Notes: a model not told the origin generated them from the sequence alone. Positions 24,373-33,501 are shown, counted from the stretch's first letter. The stretch is DNA of 64,000 bases from JBMNPT01 sp050943735 (GCA_050943735.1 JBMNPT010000006.1:69691-133690), one strand, 5' to 3'. Numbers and translations: made by a program.

Positions 24373-25182
24373 TCACTCGGTCCCCTTGGAAATATGTATA
24401 TCCATACTGCCGCTGCGGAACCCTTCTACATCCATTGTGACATAGGGGAATCCCAGCTGATGCAGCCGATCTATAATCACTTTTCTCTGCTCCAGGAACT
24501 CTCCAAACTGCCGGGTTTCAATCTCCACCCGGGCAATTTCACCATGAACCCGCAGCCGTACCACGCCAAAGCCCAGCTCCCGCAAGAAACATTCCCCCTC
24601 ATCGATGCGGCGGAGCAAATCAAAATCAATGCGGGTACCATAGGGCAACCGGGTGGCCATACAGGGGGTGGAGGGACGTTTGGCCACTGAAATCCCCAGC
24701 TGTTCCGACCACTGCCGCACCTGATTTTTGGTCACACCCAACTCTGCCAGCGGGCTGGCGATCCCCAGCTCCCGAATGGCCCGAATCCCCGGCCGGTACA
24801 CCAGCAAATCATCTGCATTGGTGCCCTCCGCCACGCAGGGAAGCCCCTGCTCCCGGGCGTACTCCACCAGCCGCTCAAACAGGTATTTTTTACATTGATA
24901 GCAGCGATCCACCGGATTGTTCAGCAGCGCCGGATTGTCCAGTTCGTTCACTTCCAGCACCACATGCCGGGCTCCCATCTCCCCGCTCACCCTCCGGGCG
25001 ATTTCCACATCCGCCGCCGGGTGCAGCCGAGTGGAAAAGGTCACTGCATGTACCTCTTTCCCCAGCCGTTTGGCCTCCTCACAGGCCAGCTGAAGCAGCA
25101 GACTGCTATCCACTCCTCCGGAAAATGCCAGGCACAATCCCTGCTGCACCATCTCTGCCATCCGTTTTCGCAACGCTTCCAT
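24373..25182 (-). CDS. larE: sulfur transferase LarE (three-cysteine type)
   Basis: LarE (269 aa) adenylates the LarB product and adds sulfur to make the thiocarboxylates of the NPN cofactor. The PP-loop is FSGGVDSS (20-27). Cys174 in RPSTPCMATR is the position of the sacrificial cysteine in Lactobacillus LarE. Two more cysteines, Cys94 and Cys97 (CYQC), are also present. This three-cysteine set is the mark of LarE forms that hold a [4Fe-4S] cluster and work catalytically. GAGAGGG precedes the ATG. It is the first gene of the operon, 20 bases after an attenuator-like terminator. Confidence 0.94.
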   Translation of the reverse strand: MEALRKRMAEMVQQGLCLAFSGGVDSSLLLQLACEEAKRLGKEVHAVTFSTRLHPAADVEIARRVSGEMGARHVVLEVNELDNPALLNNPVDRCYQCKKYLFERLVEYAREQGLPCVAEGTNADDLLVYRPGIRAIRELGIASPLAELGVTKNQVRQWSEQLGISVAKRPSTPCMATRLPYGTRIDFDLLRRIDEGECFLRELGFGVVRLRVHGEIARVEIETRQFGEFLEQRKVIIDRLHQLGFPYVTMDVEGFRSGSMDIHISKGTE

Positions 25183-25385
25183 CTTCTGCCCTCTCTTTCA
25201 CAAAAAAGAGCCGCGAAATCCTCTTGTCCCTGTCCTGGGACCGCAGACCTTCGTGGCTCTGTTCTCACTTGTCAAATTGTCTTTTTTACTTTGATCATTC
25301 CCGCTTCTGCGGGATGTAAGCGTCTTCTGACGCCCACCGGAAACGACTTCCACTACTGGCATTATCCCACAGGCCGCAAAGTCTG
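25183..25385 (-). ncRNA. structured leader upstream of larEBC with terminator (candidate riboswitch)
   Basis: The 203-base minus-strand gap between the AI-2E-type gene and larE folds extensively. ACTTTG near its 5' end pairs with CAAAGT about 85 bases later. Within this, GTGGGAT can pair with ATCCCGC, or CCCGC can instead pair with GCGGG in the CCCGC-AGAA-GCGGG hairpin. GCGTC-AGAA-GACGC and GGAA-GTCGT-TTCC are further hairpins. The 3' end is a terminator 20 bases ahead of the larE ATG. I do not recognise a named riboswitch class. Mutually exclusive pairings plus a terminator suggest attenuation; the ligand is unknown (nickel or a cofactor intermediate are guesses). Confidence 0.5.
25202..25260 (-). 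terminator. terminator in the lar leader
   Basis: Minus strand AGAGCC-A-CGAA at the 5' arm pairs with TTCG-C-GGCTCT, enclosing an inner hairpin GTCCC-AGGACA-GGGAC; T6 follows. It must be read through for larE to be transcribed from upstream. Confidence 0.75.
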
Positions 25386-26555
25386 TCAAGATTCCCAGAA
25401 TTTATCCCGCTCCGCTTCTTGTTCTTTTTGCCGGCGTATTAAATTCCGGCGCATCACATTGCGGCGCACCAATGTATAAAAGGTGGCAAACAGAGGAATC
25501 CCCAGCACCATACCCGCAAAGCCAAACAGATTACCACCAATGATGATGGCCAGCATCACGTAAATGCCCCGCAGTCCCAGAGAGGTTCCCACCACTCTGG
25601 GATAGATCACATTGCCTTCAAACTGCTGCAGACAGATGATGAACACAATAAACCAAAGCGCCTGTATGGGAGAGGTGATGCAAATGAGAAATGCGCCAAT
25701 GGCCGCACCAATAAAAGCCCCAAACATGGGAATAAGACCGGTAGCCCCCACAAATACACTGATGATAAGAGCATAGGGAAAACGAAACAGACTCATGCCC
25801 ACAAAGCACAATCCACCAATAATAAACGCCTCAATCACCTGGCCAGTGATATACTTTTCAAAACAGCTGTTGGTGATATATGTGACCTCCAGAATCCACT
25901 GCCGCTGGCGACGGGGCAGATAGGCATTCATAATAGAACGCAGTACATTGGCAATGCGTTCTTTACTGGCCAGCATATAAATGGAAAGAATAATGGCCAG
26001 CACCATAGTGGTCACATGGGAGGTAATACTGGATATCATCTCAATGACCTTAGGCACGCCATTGCTAATGCTCTCGGTGATGGCAGTGAGGATTTCCCGC
26101 CAATACTGATTGATGGAATTCACCACTTGGGCGGACAAATCCCAATCTTCCAACAACTTGGGAATCCACACTGTCACTTGGTTGATAAAGACATACATAC
26201 TCTCTACCAAACCTCTGGCGCTGACTAGAATTTGAGGCACCACAAACCGGAGAATACAAGCCAGCACCGCTGAAACCACTACAAAAGTGGCCAAAATGGA
26301 CACACTGCGAATGGCTCCCTCTTTCTTTTCCCCATGAAACCGTGCAAACAAAGGACGTACTGCTTTTTGTTCCAGCCATTTCATGGGCAGATTGAGCACA
26401 TAGGCAATGAAAAAGCCCAATACAATGGGATAAGAGACTGACAGCACATAGCTGGCCACACCAGAAAACTGCGAAAGATTGCTGAGCGCCAGATACAGCA
26501 CAATTGCATAAGTCGCCACAATGATATAGCGCAGGACACTTTTTACAAGATCCAT
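25386..26555 (-). CDS. AI-2E family (UPF0118) transporter
   Basis: A 389-residue membrane protein of the AI-2 exporter-like superfamily, which includes AI-2 exporters and Na+/H+ antiporters. Eight or so hydrophobic helices are visible, with a family-typical VGATGLIPMFGAFIGAAIGA block (about 297-316) and EAFIIGGLCFVGMSLFRFPY. The exact cargo cannot be told. ATG at 26555 with GGGTGAA is preferred; the frame is open for 15 more low-complexity codons rich in Asn/Lys. It has no terminator of its own other than the one in the lar leader. Confidence 0.88.
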   Translation of the reverse strand: MDLVKSVLRYIIVATYAIVLYLALSNLSQFSGVASYVLSVSYPIVLGFFIAYVLNLPMKWLEQKAVRPLFARFHGEKKEGAIRSVSILATFVVVSAVLACILRFVVPQILVSARGLVESMYVFINQVTVWIPKLLEDWDLSAQVVNSINQYWREILTAITESISNGVPKVIEMISSITSHVTTMVLAIILSIYMLASKERIANVLRSIMNAYLPRRQRQWILEVTYITNSCFEKYITGQVIEAFIIGGLCFVGMSLFRFPYALIISVFVGATGLIPMFGAFIGAAIGAFLICITSPIQALWFIVFIICLQQFEGNVIYPRVVGTSLGLRGIYVMLAIIIGGNLFGFAGMVLGIPLFATFYTLVRRNVMRRNLIRRQKEQEAERDKFWES

Positions 26556-26608
26556 AGTTTCACCCAATCCTTTATTGTTGTTTCCCTTATTATTTCCCAT
26601 TGTATCCT

Positions 26609-26639
26609 AAAAAAAGAGGTTTGGCAACGCCAAACCTCT
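26609..26639 (-). terminator. typA terminator
   Basis: Minus strand AGAGGTTTGGC, GTT loop, GCCAAACCTCT, T7; perfect 11-bp stem just after the typA stop. Confidence 0.95.
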
Positions 26640-26645
26640 TTCTCA

Positions 26646-28484
26646 TTATGCCTTTTGATTTTTCTTTTTGCTCTCCGCGCGCAGACGCTCCGCCTTGTCC
26701 AAAATCCGCTTGCGGATGCGCAGGCTCTTGGGGGTCACCTCAATCAGTTCATCATCGGTGATAAACTCAATGCACTGCTCCAAACTCATATTCAGGGGAG
26801 GAGTCAGCCGCAGCGCGTCATCACTGCCGGAAGCTCGGGTATTGGTCAGGTGCTTAGTCTTGCACACGTTGACAATGATATCCTCATTTTTGGGAGAGGC
26901 ACCAATGACCATTCCTTCGTAAACAGGGGTGCCCGGTCCAATAAACAGAGTGCCACGTTCCTGGGCATTGTACAGACCATAGGTCACCGCTTCTCCCGCC
27001 TCAAAGGCCACCAGAGAACCCTGGCTGCGGGTGGGAATCTCTCCCTTATAGGGCTGATAGCTATCAAATACCGAATTGAGGATGCCCTCGCCCTTGGTAT
27101 CGGTCATAAATTCGCTGCGGTAGCCAAACAGGCCCCGGGAAGGAATCAAAAATTCTATCTTCATCCGGGCGCCGTCGCCGATGGGCGCCATGCTCAGCAG
27201 TTCTCCCTTTCGGCTGCCCATTTTTTCCATGACGCTGCCCATAAAATCACTGGGCACGTCAATCACCACTTTTTCCATAGGCTCGCACTTGACTCCGTCC
27301 ACTTCACTGTACAGCACACGGGGCGTGCTCACCTGGAATTCATAGCCTTCCCGGCGCATGGTTTCAATGAGAATGGACAGATGCATTTCACCTCGTCCTG
27401 CCACCAGGAAGCTGTCGGTGGAGTCGGTGTCACTCACCCGCAGGGATACATCCTTGAGCAGCTCTCTCTGCAGCCGGTCCCGAATGTGCCGGGAGGTCAC
27501 CCATTTGCCCTCCTTGCCGGCGAAGGGGGAGTTGTTTACCGAGAAGGTCATCTCCATGGTGGGCTGGGTGATCTTTACAAAGGGCAGCGGAGTCACATCA
27601 TTGCTGTCGCAGATGGTTTCGCCAATGGTCACCTTTTCCAGACCGGAAATGGTGACGATATCCCCCACCTTGGCCTCTTCCACCGGTACCCGGCTCAGAC
27701 CCTGAATCTGGTAAATGCTGGTGATACGACCCTTATAGGGCTGGGTGCGGTTGTGGAAGTCGCACACCATCACATCCTGGTTGAGCTTCACCCGTCCCCG
27801 TTCAATCTTGCCGATGGCGATACGGCCCACAAACTTGTTGTAGTCAATGGAGGATACCAGCATCTGCAGCGGTGCGTTTTCATCCCCCTGGGGCGGATCA
27901 ATGTGCTCCAGAATTTTATCAAACAACGGCTTGAGGTCAGTGCCCTTGTGATCGGGACTGTAGGATGCGATGCCCTCACGTCCGGAACAGTACACCACCG
28001 GAGAATCAATCTGCTCATCGGTGGCATTGAGCTCCATCAGCAGCTCCAACACTTCATCTTCAATTTCATACAGCCGGGCATCAGGACGGTCGATCTTGTT
28101 GACCACCACAATCACCTTATGGCCCAGTTCCAATGCCTTCTGCAGCACAAACCGAGTCTGGGGCATACAGCCTTCGAAGGCGTCTACCAACAGCAATACG
28201 CCATCCACCATCTTGAGGATTCGCTCCACTTCCCCGCCGAAATCCGCGTGTCCGGGAGTGTCGATGATGTTAATTTTCACACCATTGTACATACAGGAGG
28301 TATTTTTTGCCAGAATGGTAATGCCCCGCTCTCGCTCAATGTCCCCACTGTCCATCACGCGATCGTCTACCTGCTGGTTCTCCCGAAAAGCACCGCCCTG
28401 CTTCAGCATCTCATCCACCAGTGTGGTCTTGCCGTGGTCTACGTGGGCGATGATGGCCACATTTCTCAAATCTTCTCTAATCAA
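26646..28484 (-). CDS. typA: ribosome-associated GTPase TypA/BipA
   Basis: TypA (612 aa) is a translational GTPase related to EF-G that helps 50S assembly and stress growth. G1 is AHVDHGKTT, G3 DTPGHAD, G4 NKIDR. The C-terminal BipA-specific domain contains MAPIGDGARMKIEFLIPSRG, which is cut here as about residues 433-452, and the terminal VTPKSLRIRKRILD. It uses a TTG start at 28484 with AGGAGT about 8 bases ahead. Monocistronic, with its own terminator. Confidence 0.97.
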   Translation of the reverse strand: MIREDLRNVAIIAHVDHGKTTLVDEMLKQGGAFRENQQVDDRVMDSGDIERERGITILAKNTSCMYNGVKINIIDTPGHADFGGEVERILKMVDGVLLLVDAFEGCMPQTRFVLQKALELGHKVIVVVNKIDRPDARLYEIEDEVLELLMELNATDEQIDSPVVYCSGREGIASYSPDHKGTDLKPLFDKILEHIDPPQGDENAPLQMLVSSIDYNKFVGRIAIGKIERGRVKLNQDVMVCDFHNRTQPYKGRITSIYQIQGLSRVPVEEAKVGDIVTISGLEKVTIGETICDSNDVTPLPFVKITQPTMEMTFSVNNSPFAGKEGKWVTSRHIRDRLQRELLKDVSLRVSDTDSTDSFLVAGRGEMHLSILIETMRREGYEFQVSTPRVLYSEVDGVKCEPMEKVVIDVPSDFMGSVMEKMGSRKGELLSMAPIGDGARMKIEFLIPSRGLFGYRSEFMTDTKGEGILNSVFDSYQPYKGEIPTRSQGSLVAFEAGEAVTYGLYNAQERGTLFIGPGTPVYEGMVIGASPKNEDIIVNVCKTKHLTNTRASGSDDALRLTPPLNMSLEQCIEFITDDELIEVTPKSLRIRKRILDKAERLRAESKKKNQKA

Positions 28485-28641
28485 GCAAATTACTCCTTTT
28501 GGCTCTCATTTCACCGATTTCTCACATACCTTACTATTATAGGGCAAGAACCGTCAAAAATCTATGGCTGTTCTCCACAAGATTCACCCGAAAAATCCCA
28601 TTGCCCCTTGTCGTCCTCCTGCAATGGAAAGATCAAACACC

Positions 28642-28670
28642 AAAAAAGACAGGCAAATGCCTGTCTTTTT
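28642..28670 (-). terminator. terminator of the glycolipid glycosyltransferase gene
   Basis: Minus strand AAAAAGACAGGCA, short loop, GCCTGTCTTTTTT, 6 bases after the stop at 28676. Confidence 0.92.
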
Positions 28671-28675
28671 CCTTT

Positions 28676-29806
28676 TTATTTATGCTGTTTTTTCTCCATA
28701 ACCCTCTCCACCAGAAAATCGCAGATACGCTGAGAGGCGTTTTTCTTGCCCAGTTCCCGGATGTTGCGCCGCAGATTTTCCAGATGAAATCCATCCCCAA
28801 ACAGGGTATAGACCGCTTCATCCACCGGATAGGTTCTGGTAGCATACATGGCCAATTGGTTATTCAGCAGGAATTCCACATTGCGCTCCTCCTGCCCTGG
28901 AATGGGATTGACCATAATCATGGGCAGTTCCTTGGCCAGCGCTTCACTGCTGGTAATGCCGCCTGGTTTAGTGATGATACAATCCGCCGCATCCATCATC
29001 ACATCCACATTGTTCACATAACCAAAAATCCGAAAGTCTTTATGCAATTCCATAGCAGAAATCTTCCGGTACATCTCCTTGTTGTTACCGCATACCACCA
29101 GTCCCTGAAAATCCATATCCAGTTCGTCCAGCTTTTCAATGGAACGGTCAATTTTTCCAAAGCCCATGGACCCGCTCATCACCAGCAGCGTCTTTTTGTC
29201 CTCTGCCAGTCCCAATGCCCTGCGGGCTTCCCGCTGATCCATTTTGGTGGAAAATTTGGGGTGAATGGGAATCCCAAAAGGCAGCATTTTGGCATCATCC
29301 AGATGCTTGCGCCGCAGCTGAATCCCCATCAGTTCACTGGCTGTCACATAATAGTCCAGATGCTGGGTATTTTCCCAGAAGGGGTGAATGGTGAAATCGG
29401 TCAGCACTCCCACTGTAATGGCATCCAGCCGGTCCTTGCGCTTCAGAGAGTCAATGATTACCGCGGGAAATGGGTGGGTACACACAATGATATCCGGCGC
29501 GCAGTCATCGATGAAATCCCGCAATTCGTGGGTGAGGATGTGGCTGGTGAGATTGGTCATGGACATGCGATGGGCCGGAGTGGTTTTCCGGTCTGCAAAG
29601 TGATACACCTTGCCGAAGGCCTTGGGCATATATGCGGTGGAAACCAGATATCCCTTGTCCACCATCTCCTTGAGGATGGGAGAGGCATACTCCAGGGTAT
29701 CCACTGTGGTACAGCTGTGGCCCAGCTCATGAAAACGGGCTTCCAGTGCCTGTGCAGTGGCGTGATGACCCTGCCCGGCTGTAATAGACATGAGTAAAAC
29801 CCTCAT
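28676..29806 (-). CDS. MGDG synthase-type glycosyltransferase (UgtP-like)
   Basis: A 376-residue GT28/GT-B enzyme of the monogalactosyldiacylglycerol synthase family. Bacterial members such as UgtP move glucose from UDP-glucose to diacylglycerol, giving glycolipids and the lipoteichoic acid anchor. The N-terminal acceptor domain shows ITAGQGHHATAQAL (about 8-21). The C-terminal donor domain has FGYVNNVDVMMDAADCIITK and the UDP-sugar-binding KPGGITSSEALA. GGAGG lies 7 bases before the ATG at 29806. Single-gene unit, transcribed away from murC. Confidence 0.9.
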   Translation of the reverse strand: MRVLLMSITAGQGHHATAQALEARFHELGHSCTTVDTLEYASPILKEMVDKGYLVSTAYMPKAFGKVYHFADRKTTPAHRMSMTNLTSHILTHELRDFIDDCAPDIIVCTHPFPAVIIDSLKRKDRLDAITVGVLTDFTIHPFWENTQHLDYYVTASELMGIQLRRKHLDDAKMLPFGIPIHPKFSTKMDQREARRALGLAEDKKTLLVMSGSMGFGKIDRSIEKLDELDMDFQGLVVCGNNKEMYRKISAMELHKDFRIFGYVNNVDVMMDAADCIITKPGGITSSEALAKELPMIMVNPIPGQEERNVEFLLNNQLAMYATRTYPVDEAVYTLFGDGFHLENLRRNIRELGKKNASQRICDFLVERVMEKKQHK

Positions 29807-30019
29807 GGTAGTTCCTCCTGCAAATTGATTGCTGTTTTGTTGATTCTTGGCTTTTATTGTACCACACTTTTCTCCGCTTTTCCACACTTTCCTCCTGCAG
29901 GTCCTTTGCCGGCTCACTTTGGGCAATTTACCTATTTATATTTGCCCATATTTGTCATATAATAGATTTTATGAATGATGACAGATTGGATTTTCCATCA
30001 ATATATAGGGGGAAGCGTT

Positions 30020-31399
30020 TTGAATAAGACCTTGAGCAATTACCTCACCGAGGTACGGCATGTGCATTTTATCGGGATCGGCGGCATCAGTATGAGTGCC
30101 CTGGCCTTCATCCTGTGCAACAAAGGCTATATTGTGTCCGGCTCGGACATTCGGGAAAGTGATCTCACCCGGCGTCTGCGGGAAAAGGGCGCAGCAGTAT
30201 ACATTGGCCACCGTCCTGAAAACATCCAGGGCGCGCAGGTGGTCATCAACACCGCCGCTGTCAAAGAAGACAATGCGGAGATGAAAGCCGCCCGGGCCGC
30301 CGGTATTCCCATCTTTGAGCGTGCGGTACTGCTGGGCGCCATTATGAAGCAATACGGCTATCCCATCGCCATTGCGGGCACCCATGGCAAAACCACCACC
30401 ACCGCCATGACCTCTGAAATCCTGCTGGCGGCGGGCAAAGACCCCTCCTGCCTGGTAGGTGGTCAGCTCTCCACCATCGGCGGCAATGTCCGTATCGGCC
30501 AGAGTGATTACCTGGTGTGCGAAGCCTGCGAGTATGTGGACAGCTTTCTCAATTTTTATCCCCGCATTTCGGTGATTCTCAACATCGACAACGACCATCT
30601 GGACTACTTCCAGAATCTGGACAACATCAAGCGTTCTTTCTTCAAATTTGTCACCCTCACCGGGCGGGATGGCTTCTGTGTGGCCAACGGCGATGACCCC
30701 AACACCATGGAAGTGGTCTCCGATGCCCTGCCCAAGGTGATCACCTATGGTGTGGAAAACGACTCCTGTGATGTAGTGGCCCGCAACATCAAAAAGAGCG
30801 ACACCGCCCTCTTTGCCTATGATCTTTATATCCATGGGGAATTCCAGTGCGAAATCCATCTGAACGTACCCGGCCGGCACAACATCTCCAACTCTCTGGC
30901 CGCAGCTGCCTGCGCCTATCTGCTGGATGTGGAACCCGCTTCCATTGCCGCCGGACTTAACAACTTCCACGGCACCAAGCGCCGTTTTGAGTACATTGGC
31001 CGCTACCGGGAAGCCACCATCGTGGACGATTACGCTCATCACCCCACTGAGATTGCCGCCACCCTGCGCGCGGCCAAAGATCTCCACTATCGCCGGGTGA
31101 TCTGCCTGTTCCAGCCCCACACCTACACCCGCACCATCGCTCTGATGGATGAGTTTGCCCAGGCATTGTCCCTGTGCGATCAGTGCATTGTGGCGGATGT
31201 ATACGCCGCCCGGGAGCAGCGTCCCCAGGGGTTCACTTGCCAGACATTGGCCGACCGCATCCCCGGCAGTCTGTTCCTGGACAGCTTTGATAAAATCCGC
31301 ACCTGGTTGGATCAAAATCTTGAGCCCGACGATCTGGTGCTCACCATGGGTGCCGGCGACATCTGTACGCTCGCCTACAGCCTGTGTCAGCCCTCTTAA
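30020..31399 (+). CDS. murC: UDP-N-acetylmuramate-L-alanine ligase MurC
   Basis: MurC (459 aa) ligates L-Ala to UDP-MurNAc with ATP, the first amino acid of the peptidoglycan stem. The N-terminal Rossmann motif is HFIGIGGISMSALA (about 15-28), the ATP loop is AGTHGKTTTTA (about 119-129), and the C-terminal block has VDDYAHHPTEI. The TTG at 30020 follows GGGGGAAG with good spacing. A TATAAT box lies at 29958-29963, without a convincing -35. Single gene with terminator. Confidence 0.96.
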   Translation: MNKTLSNYLTEVRHVHFIGIGGISMSALAFILCNKGYIVSGSDIRESDLTRRLREKGAAVYIGHRPENIQGAQVVINTAAVKEDNAEMKAARAAGIPIFERAVLLGAIMKQYGYPIAIAGTHGKTTTTAMTSEILLAAGKDPSCLVGGQLSTIGGNVRIGQSDYLVCEACEYVDSFLNFYPRISVILNIDNDHLDYFQNLDNIKRSFFKFVTLTGRDGFCVANGDDPNTMEVVSDALPKVITYGVENDSCDVVARNIKKSDTALFAYDLYIHGEFQCEIHLNVPGRHNISNSLAAAACAYLLDVEPASIAAGLNNFHGTKRRFEYIGRYREATIVDDYAHHPTEIAATLRAAKDLHYRRVICLFQPHTYTRTIALMDEFAQALSLCDQCIVADVYAAREQRPQGFTCQTLADRIPGSLFLDSFDKIRTWLDQNLEPDDLVLTMGAGDICTLAYSLCQPS

Positions 31400-31408
31400 C
31401 CTGCTTAT

Positions 31409-31436
31409 AAGCCCCGCCAGCCGGCGGGGCTTTTTT
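31409..31436 (+). terminator. murC terminator
   Basis: AAGCCCCGCC, AGCC loop, GGCGGGGCTT, T-tract; perfect 10-bp stem 10 bases after the stop. Confidence 0.95.
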
Positions 31437-31466
31437 ACTGCTCACAAAAAATTTACAATTCCCCTA

Positions 31467-31495
31467 TTGATTTTTGCCTCACCCCGGGCTATGAT
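31467..31495 (+). promoter_or_regulatory. htpG promoter
   Basis: TTGATT (31467-31472), 17 bases, TATGAT (31490-31495). The CIRCE element begins 8 bases downstream, around the transcription start. Confidence 0.75.
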
Positions 31496-31502
31496 AATAG
31501 TG

Positions 31503-31529
31503 TTAGCACTCATCACTATTGAGTGCTAA
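31503..31529 (+). promoter_or_regulatory. CIRCE element (HrcA operator)
   Basis: TTAGCACTC, 9-base spacer, GAGTGCTAA: a perfect match to the CIRCE consensus, both arms intact. HrcA bound here would block htpG transcription until heat shock. Confidence 0.97.
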
Positions 31530-31570
31530 TTCTATCCCTTGCATTATTATAATACCGAGGTGTTTTGATT

Positions 31571-33457
31571 ATGGAAAAACAACAGTTCAAAGCGGAATCC
31601 AAGCGTCTGCTGGATTTGATGATCAACTCCATCTATACCCACAAGGAAATCTTCCTGCGGGAACTCATCAGCAACGCCAGTGACGCCACCGACAAGCTCT
31701 ACTACAACGCGCTGCAAGACGGCAACACCGGCCTCGACCGGGATGCTCTGTCCATTGAGATCAAGCCGGATGCCCAGGCCCGTACCCTCACCATCACCGA
31801 CCATGGCTGCGGCATGACCCGGGAAGAGCTGGAAAACAATCTGGGCACCATTGCCCAGAGCGGCTCTCTGGCCTTCAAGCAACAGCACGACGCCCAGGAG
31901 GACATCGACATCATCGGCCAGTTCGGCGTGGGCTTTTACTCCGCCTTCATGGTGAGTAAACATGTACAGGTGTGCACCCGGTCCGAAGGCGACGGACAGG
32001 CCTGGTGTTGGGAATCGGACGGTGCGGACGGCTTTACCATCACTCCCTGTGAAAAGGCCGATGTAGGCAGTACCATCACCCTCACCCTCAAGGACAACAG
32101 CGACGAGGAAAACTACGACGAGTTCTTGGACACCTGGCATTTGCAGGAGCTGGTGCGGAAGTACTCCGACTACATCCGCTACCCCATCCGCATGGATGTG
32201 ACCCGCAGCCGCAAAAAAGAAGGCACCGAAAATGAATACGAGGATTACACCGTCACCGAAACTCTCAACTCCATGGTCCCCATCTGGAAAAAATCCAAAG
32301 ATCAGGTGACAGATGAGGAATACAACCAGTTTTACAAGGAAAAGTTCTTTGACTTTGAGGACCCGCTGCGAATCATCCACAGCAGCACCGAAGGCACCGC
32401 CACTTATAACGCCCTGCTTTTTGTGCCCTCCCGTCCTCCCTACAACTACTATTCCAAGGACTTCGAGAAAGGCCTGCAGCTCTATGCCAGCGGTGTGCTC
32501 ATCATGGACCGCTGCAGCGATCTGCTGCCCGATTATTTCAGCTTTGTGCGAGGACTGGTGGACTCTCAGGACCTCTCCCTCAACATCTCCCGTGAAATGC
32601 TGCAGCATGACCGCCAGTTGAAGCTCATTGCCTCCAGCCTGGAAAAGAAAATCAAAAACGAGCTGACCTCCATGCTGAAAAATGACCGGGAAACCTATGA
32701 AAAATTCTTCCGCAGTTTTGGTCTGCAGCTGAAGTTCGGCGTTTACTCCAACTACGGTGTCAAAAAAGACCTGCTGCAGGATCTGCTGCTGTTCGCCTCC
32801 TCCCATGGCGACGGTCTGACCACCCTGCAGGAATATGTGGACCGGATGCCCGAGGGACAAAAGGCCATTTACTATGCCTGCGGCAGCTCCGCCGCTCAGA
32901 TCGGCAGTCTGCCTCAGATTGAGCTGCTGCGGGACAAGGGGTATGAAGTGCTCTACCTCACCGACGATGTGGATGAATTTGCCCTCAAGGTGATGAACAC
33001 CTACAAGGAAAAGCCCTTCCAGTCAGCAGCGGACGGCGATTTGGGACTGGAGAGCGAAGAGGAAAAGAAAGAGGCAGAAAATCAGACCCAACAGCATCAG
33101 GAATTGCTGGACTGCATGAAGCAGGCACTGGAGGACAAGGTGACGGCGGTGCGTCTGTCCACCCGGCTCAAGAGTCACCCCGTGTGTCTCTCCGCCCAGG
33201 GGGAGATCTCCCTGGAAATGGAAAAGGTATTGGGAGCCATGCCAGGCAACAACGCTCCGGTCAAGGCCCAGCGGGTGCTGGAACTCAACCCCTCCCATCC
33301 CCTGTTCCATACCCTGTGCGACCTGTATGAAAAAGATCGTGAAAAACTCAAAACCTATGCCTCCATCCTGTACAACCAGGCGATGCTCATTGAGGGATTT
33401 CCCATTGAAGACCCTGTGGCGTACAGCAACGCAGTATACAGCTTGATGGGTGAGTAA
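31571..33457 (+). CDS. htpG: molecular chaperone HtpG (Hsp90)
   Basis: HtpG (628 aa) is the bacterial Hsp90 dimer that remodels client proteins with ATP. The N-terminal GHKL ATPase domain has ELISNASDATDKLYY (about 32-46), DHGCGMTREEL, and GQFGVGFYSAFMV. The middle domain has the conserved RGLVDSQDLSLNISREMLQ (about 337-355). The C-terminal dimerisation domain is complete. GAGGTG precedes the ATG at 31571 at 8 bases. Under a CIRCE element, so it belongs to the HrcA heat-shock regulon here, whereas Bacillus subtilis htpG does not. Confidence 0.97.
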   Translation: MEKQQFKAESKRLLDLMINSIYTHKEIFLRELISNASDATDKLYYNALQDGNTGLDRDALSIEIKPDAQARTLTITDHGCGMTREELENNLGTIAQSGSLAFKQQHDAQEDIDIIGQFGVGFYSAFMVSKHVQVCTRSEGDGQAWCWESDGADGFTITPCEKADVGSTITLTLKDNSDEENYDEFLDTWHLQELVRKYSDYIRYPIRMDVTRSRKKEGTENEYEDYTVTETLNSMVPIWKKSKDQVTDEEYNQFYKEKFFDFEDPLRIIHSSTEGTATYNALLFVPSRPPYNYYSKDFEKGLQLYASGVLIMDRCSDLLPDYFSFVRGLVDSQDLSLNISREMLQHDRQLKLIASSLEKKIKNELTSMLKNDRETYEKFFRSFGLQLKFGVYSNYGVKKDLLQDLLLFASSHGDGLTTLQEYVDRMPEGQKAIYYACGSSAAQIGSLPQIELLRDKGYEVLYLTDDVDEFALKVMNTYKEKPFQSAADGDLGLESEEEKKEAENQTQQHQELLDCMKQALEDKVTAVRLSTRLKSHPVCLSAQGEISLEMEKVLGAMPGNNAPVKAQRVLELNPSHPLFHTLCDLYEKDREKLKTYASILYNQAMLIEGFPIEDPVAYSNAVYSLMGE

Positions 33458-33465
33458 AACCTGTA

Positions 33466-33501
33466 CAAAAAAGCGGACAACCGTTGGTTGTCCGCTTTTT
33501 T
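33466..33501. terminator. bidirectional terminator between htpG and proC
   Basis: AAGCGGACAACC, GTT loop, GGTTGTCCGCTT, flanked by A and T runs on both sides. It serves htpG (plus) and the proC-containing transcript (minus). Confidence 0.95.

Noticed and set aside
25183..25385. Known riboswitch or housekeeping RNA (T-box, cobalamin, SAM, 6S, SRP RNA)
   Set aside because: I could not find the hallmark cores: no GGTGGTACCACG, no cobalamin-box AGYCAGGAGACC, no SRP GGAAG tetraloop domain. A NiCo (czcD) type cannot be excluded by eye, so the leader is left unclassified.
29935..29963. Full sigma-A promoter for murC
   Set aside because: TATAAT at 29958 is good, but no -35 match is present at 16-18 bases and it is not an extended -10, so only the -10 is noted in the murC entry.
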